Shown: positions 15,501-16,406 of the stretch, in pieces
Layout of the letters: every line of letters starts with the position of its first letter
How positions within the stretch are numbered: position 1 is the stretch's first letter
NCBI GenBank assembly: GCA_040508515.1
Contig: JBEVMS010000190.1
Span: 1 to 16,406 of the forward strand
Source of the DNA: JBEVMS01 sp040508515
GTDB taxonomy: Bacteria; Pseudomonadota; Gammaproteobacteria; Xanthomonadales; Rhodanobacteraceae
Length of the DNA: 16,406 nucleotides
Direction of reading: 5' to 3'
The notes under the pieces: generated by a model
Databases searched by the model: none
What the model saw: the letters and a program-made list of their open reading frames with translations, nothing else
Told to the model about the DNA's origin: nothing
Program-made: the position numbers and the translations under genes

Positions 15501-16406
15501 GAGCCGCACGATGACGATCGCCCACGGGCGTCCGATGCATTGGCTCACGCGCCGGCCGAATCGCTGCAGGCCGATCTCACCGCGCAGTTGCTCCAAGCAC
15601 TCGATGCCTTCGAGCAGCAGCATGCTCAACGGGAAACCATGTCTGATCCGCTGGCGACGGAGCCGCCAGCGCCTCTTAACGCAAGCGAGCTGGAAGCCTC
15701 GATTGCCGCGCTGATCGACCCGCTGCCGCCGTGGGACGCGATTGATGAGACGCCCGTCGCGGTCGAGCCGATACAGGCTCAGGTGCCCCCGATTGAGGCC
15801 GATGCTTGGGTGCCTGAATACGACAGCACGCCGACCACCCCGGTCGAAAGGGACGATGTCGAACGCATCCCTGACCTCGCCGAAGATGCATTGCCAGCGG
15901 CATTGCGTTTTGACGAGGAGGCGTTGCGATTCGCGCTCGCCGATCCAGCCGTCTTTACGTCCGAAAGTGCACCACTTGAATCAACACCGGCCATGCCTGC
16001 TGATGCGCAGGCGTTGCAGGTAAGTGGCGAGCGCATGGAAAGCGCCGAGGCCGAAAATGCGCAAGACGTCAGCACGGGACACCTCGAAAAAAGCGAGCCT
16101 GCAGCGCGTGCCGATGAATCGCCGCTACCGACGCAAGGTGTAATCGCTGCACCGATGCCGTCGAACGGGGCTGCGCCGGAAGCGCCCACCGATGCGGACA
16201 GCATCGATACCGTAACGGAAGCCGAGATCGAAGCCGAAGCCGAAGCCGAGACCGAGACCGAAGCCGAAGCCGAAACCGAAACCGAAACCGAAACCGAAAC
16301 CGAAACCGAAACCGAAACCGAAACCGAAACCGAAACCGAATCCGCCCCGCGGCAGCGTCCGCGCACCGGACGTCGCGTCCGTTCGCGCCGCCCGCTCCTG
16401 CTCGTC
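12504..16406 (+). CDS. pilL: Chemotaxis-like histidine kinase PilL/ChpA, N-terminal part
   Basis: The CheA-type kinase of the Chp system; 1,301 codons are visible, open to the window edge. The start ATG has AGAGGGG just upstream. Visible N-terminal histidine phosphotransfer (Hpt) segments: an FimL-like N-terminal unit with ALHQVLGTLRMVEL (His51), a long all-helical region typical of PilL, a canonical Hpt with FHTLKGSGRLVGA (His721), and a third with VHTLHGAIAMVD (His908), where the usual Lys after the His is replaced by His. The segment from about residue 970 is Pro/Ala/Glu-rich linker, ending in a (Glu-Ala/Thr)n repeat (residues 1239-1280) and then an Arg-rich stretch. The kinase dimerisation, ATPase, CheW-like and receiver domains expected in ChpA (about 2,300-2,500 residues) lie beyond the window. 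I found no frameshift up to the edge. Confidence 0.94.
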   Translation, partial: MRLQDHIDFTTLPWVKPELDATLAIARQELEAFVDRPDGHHSLHACATALHQVLGTLRMVELYGAALVAEEMDRLTQALIDQRIAQRDEAYAVLMRGLMQLPDYLERLSSGHRDVPIVLLPLLNDLRTCRGEQALPESAMFTPQLETTLPASAPGASDDTGAELRRGRIGELRLKFQQQLLSWFRSPSGAIPLESMRQTLDAIAAQCHSTAGRRVWWIAAGVLEGLEQGALKGHASEVRQLIGKVDRSIRQLVEQGEASLAEGDGVELARQLLYLVAQSHQSTPRLDVLRKTYRLDGMLPDAADIEHARGSMSGHNRALLDSVARALKSDLLRVKDALDLFLRRPDVDRARLAEQLDVLERVGDTLGMLALAVPRRVVNEQRRVLDEIVHHQRALDEETLLDVAGALLYVEASLDDHIERLGATGETDQDRAQAPLPRSEARQILSTLMHEAIANTAQVKEAIVGFVESGWQHDALAGTPTLMDQVAGAMRMLSAPRPADLAEGIARFVGNELIVDQRVPDSAQMDKLADALAALEYYLEAAREHRGGLDHILDVAQSSLTTLGYWPPPAARQAKVDSPVDLALAAVSDAQPGLTEEVSLLPGSDASALFIGNNEQAPSARVEHDLAGLRLPETGAVLPVPEQAGIWPEFEADLAQMFVSVDPRVAQPGFQHHDAGIDDEIREIFLEEMLEEIEQLQTAQVAWLATPAQLDLLIPIRRAFHTLKGSGRLVGAQLVGEFAWTVENLLNRALEGSVPPHDELQALVAHAIAALPPLRQALQDERTPDAPVSAIMDAAQRLAAGASARIEDFLPPANALVMPVRSTPPQATEVPSASLRRPPPFTPPEASAIDAPLPLPEEPAPPALPPVDAVLLEILRSEVAQYLQTIRGVLQRNPGELRVDDGLLRAVHTLHGAIAMVDIPLLIQLLSPLESLLKRLRAAGQPLSLEGTRLLEQCADVVDQVMAQFDAPTPQLPEIDALTARLIELRDTQPEPPSAHPLFEPHDDDRPRASDALAHAPAESLQADLTAQLLQALDAFEQQHAQRETMSDPLATEPPAPLNASELEASIAALIDPLPPWDAIDETPVAVEPIQAQVPPIEADAWVPEYDSTPTTPVERDDVERIPDLAEDALPAALRFDEEALRFALADPAVFTSESAPLESTPAMPADAQALQVSGERMESAEAENAQDVSTGHLEKSEPAARADESPLPTQGVIAAPMPSNGAAPEAPTDADSIDTVTEAEIEAEAEAETETEAEAETETETETETETETETETETETESAPRQRPRTGRRVRSRRPLLLV
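16218..16343 (+). repeat. Hexanucleotide microsatellite coding (Glu-Ala/Thr)n in pilL
   Basis: Twenty-one consecutive 6-base units of the form GA(A/G)-NNC encode Glu followed by Ala, Ile, Thr or Ser. The first nine are degenerate (GAAGCC, GAGATC, GAGACC); then come 11 exact copies of GAAACC (16272-16337) and a final GAATCC. The unit length is a multiple of three, so copy-number change lengthens or shortens the acidic linker without breaking the frame. The exact copies point to recent expansion by slippage. Confidence 0.95.

Noticed and set aside
16218..16343. CRISPR-like repeat array
   Set aside because: The units are only 6 bases, contiguous and in frame within pilL; there are no spacers.

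Overview
The window is GC-rich chromosomal DNA from a gammaproteobacterium, most likely of the order Xanthomonadales (the Rhodanobacteraceae/Dyella-like group is my best guess, from protein sequence and gene order only). The gene order pyrB - ruvX - yqgE - tonB-like - gshB, facing pilG - pilH - pilI - pilJ - pilL/chpA, is the one known from the Pseudomonas aeruginosa pilGHIJK-chpA region. Here pyrR, the inactive dihydroorotase gene pyrC' and the methyltransferase gene pilK are absent from their Pseudomonas positions.

Layout. Bases 1-888: a 34-residue lysine-rich protein gene (27-131), about 520 bases without a recognisable gene (a doubtful leftward frame runs 628-1), then a perfect 50-bp palindrome (657-706) with a Zur-like core. 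Bases 889-2121: a COG0523/CobW metallochaperone GTPase (ZigA-like), rightward. Bases 2246-4027, leftward: a large lipoprotein of unknown function. Bases 4324-8519, leftward: gshB and a TonB-family gene overlap by 4 nt; after a 330-nt gap come yqgE and ruvX (4-nt overlap), then pyrB. Between ruvX and pyrB lies an undetected 34-codon frame that overlaps both neighbours and carries a T-rich Phe-Phe-Phe-Pro stretch like the E. coli PyrL leader. Bases 8840-16406, rightward: the type IV pilus (Chp) chemosensory operon pilG-pilH-pilI-pilJ-pilL; pilL leaves the window after 1,301 codons.

How it works together. PilJ is the membrane receptor, PilI the CheW-type adaptor, PilL/ChpA the CheA-type kinase with several histidine phosphotransfer domains, and PilG and PilH the response regulators; together they control type IV pilus extension, retraction and twitching. 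The TonB-family gene in this position (tonB3 in P. aeruginosa) has been linked to pilus assembly. The rest is housekeeping: glutathione synthesis, pyrimidine synthesis, 16S rRNA processing and zinc-linked GTPase function.

Most worth checking: the PyrL-like leader of pyrB, the 50-bp Zur-like palindrome, the apparently leaderless yqgE, and a 6-bp microsatellite of 21 units coding an acidic (Glu-Ala/Thr)n linker in pilL.
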